Assembly: GCA_027297485.1 (NCBI GenBank)
Contig: JAPUHZ010000006.1
Span: 1-14,365, forward strand
Origin: Deltaproteobacteria bacterium
GTDB lineage: Bacteria; Desulfobacterota_B; Binatia; UBA9968
DNA length: 14,365 nucleotides
Direction of reading: 5' to 3'
Below, piece by piece: positions 14,323 through 14,365 of this stretch. Position 1 is the stretch's first letter, and each line of letters starts with the position of its first letter. A model generated the notes under the pieces. It made no database searches, was not told the DNA's origin, and was given only the letters and a program-made list of their open reading frames with translations. The position numbers and the translations under genes were made by a program.

Positions 14323-14365
14323 CTTAATCGTCCAAATAATATTCAAGCACCAAATTGACGTTGAT

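Overview
The window comes from a Gram-negative bacterium: it holds complex I genes, a TorF-like outer-membrane barrel with a signal peptide, and an HtrA/Deg1-type membrane-anchored protease. Base composition is moderate and I cannot name the species. The gene mix (lone lipoyl carrier, PuuE-like deacetylase, GST, a UGA-containing peroxiredoxin) would fit an environmental deltaproteobacterial, NC10/Methylomirabilota or Tectomicrobia-like lineage, but that is a guess. The lineage must be able to make selenocysteine if the main finding is right.

Layout from left to right. (1) 1-1298, minus strand: the start of a complex I operon, read as nuoA, nuoC and a nuoD cut by the window edge. nuoB is missing from its usual place between nuoA and nuoC. 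(2) 1423-2553, minus: an HtrA/Deg protease whose real start is an internal GTG with a strong ribosome binding site. (3) 2690-4611, minus: groES-groEL with a recognisable promoter and a hairpin-plus-T-tract terminator. (4) 4847-7590, plus: a glutathione S-transferase-like protein, then a CLC-type chloride channel/transporter with two CBS domains and a TrkA-C domain. (5) 7639-10983, minus: a four-gene unit coding for a free-standing lipoyl carrier domain, a PuuE/NodB-fold deacetylase-like protein, and the alpha and beta subunits of a thiamine-diphosphate 2-oxoacid/acetoin dehydrogenase E1. No E2 acyltransferase or E3 is present. (6) 11190-11765, plus, divergent from that unit: a peroxiredoxin-like gene with an in-frame TGA exactly where the peroxidatic cysteine belongs, followed by a bacterial SECIS-like hairpin. 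I annotate it as one 191-residue selenoprotein, not two fragments or a pseudogene. (7) 11877-12623, minus: a TorF-like putative porin. (8) 12884-13096, minus: a broken remnant that looks like the C-terminus of a molybdopterin oxidoreductase. (9) 13159-14322, minus: a secreted protein of unknown function.

How the parts may work together: the proteases and chaperones (HtrA, GroES/EL), the GST and the Sec-peroxiredoxin fit stress and redox housekeeping. The lipoyl/deacetylase/E1 unit looks like a small self-contained catabolic operon, in which the deacetylase-fold enzyme may prepare a substrate whose 2-oxoacid (or acyloin) product is decarboxylated by E1 and loaded on the lipoyl carrier. The final acceptor would have to act in trans. 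Its promoter, and a perfect 8-bp inverted repeat around it, lie in the intergenic region shared with the selenoprotein gene.
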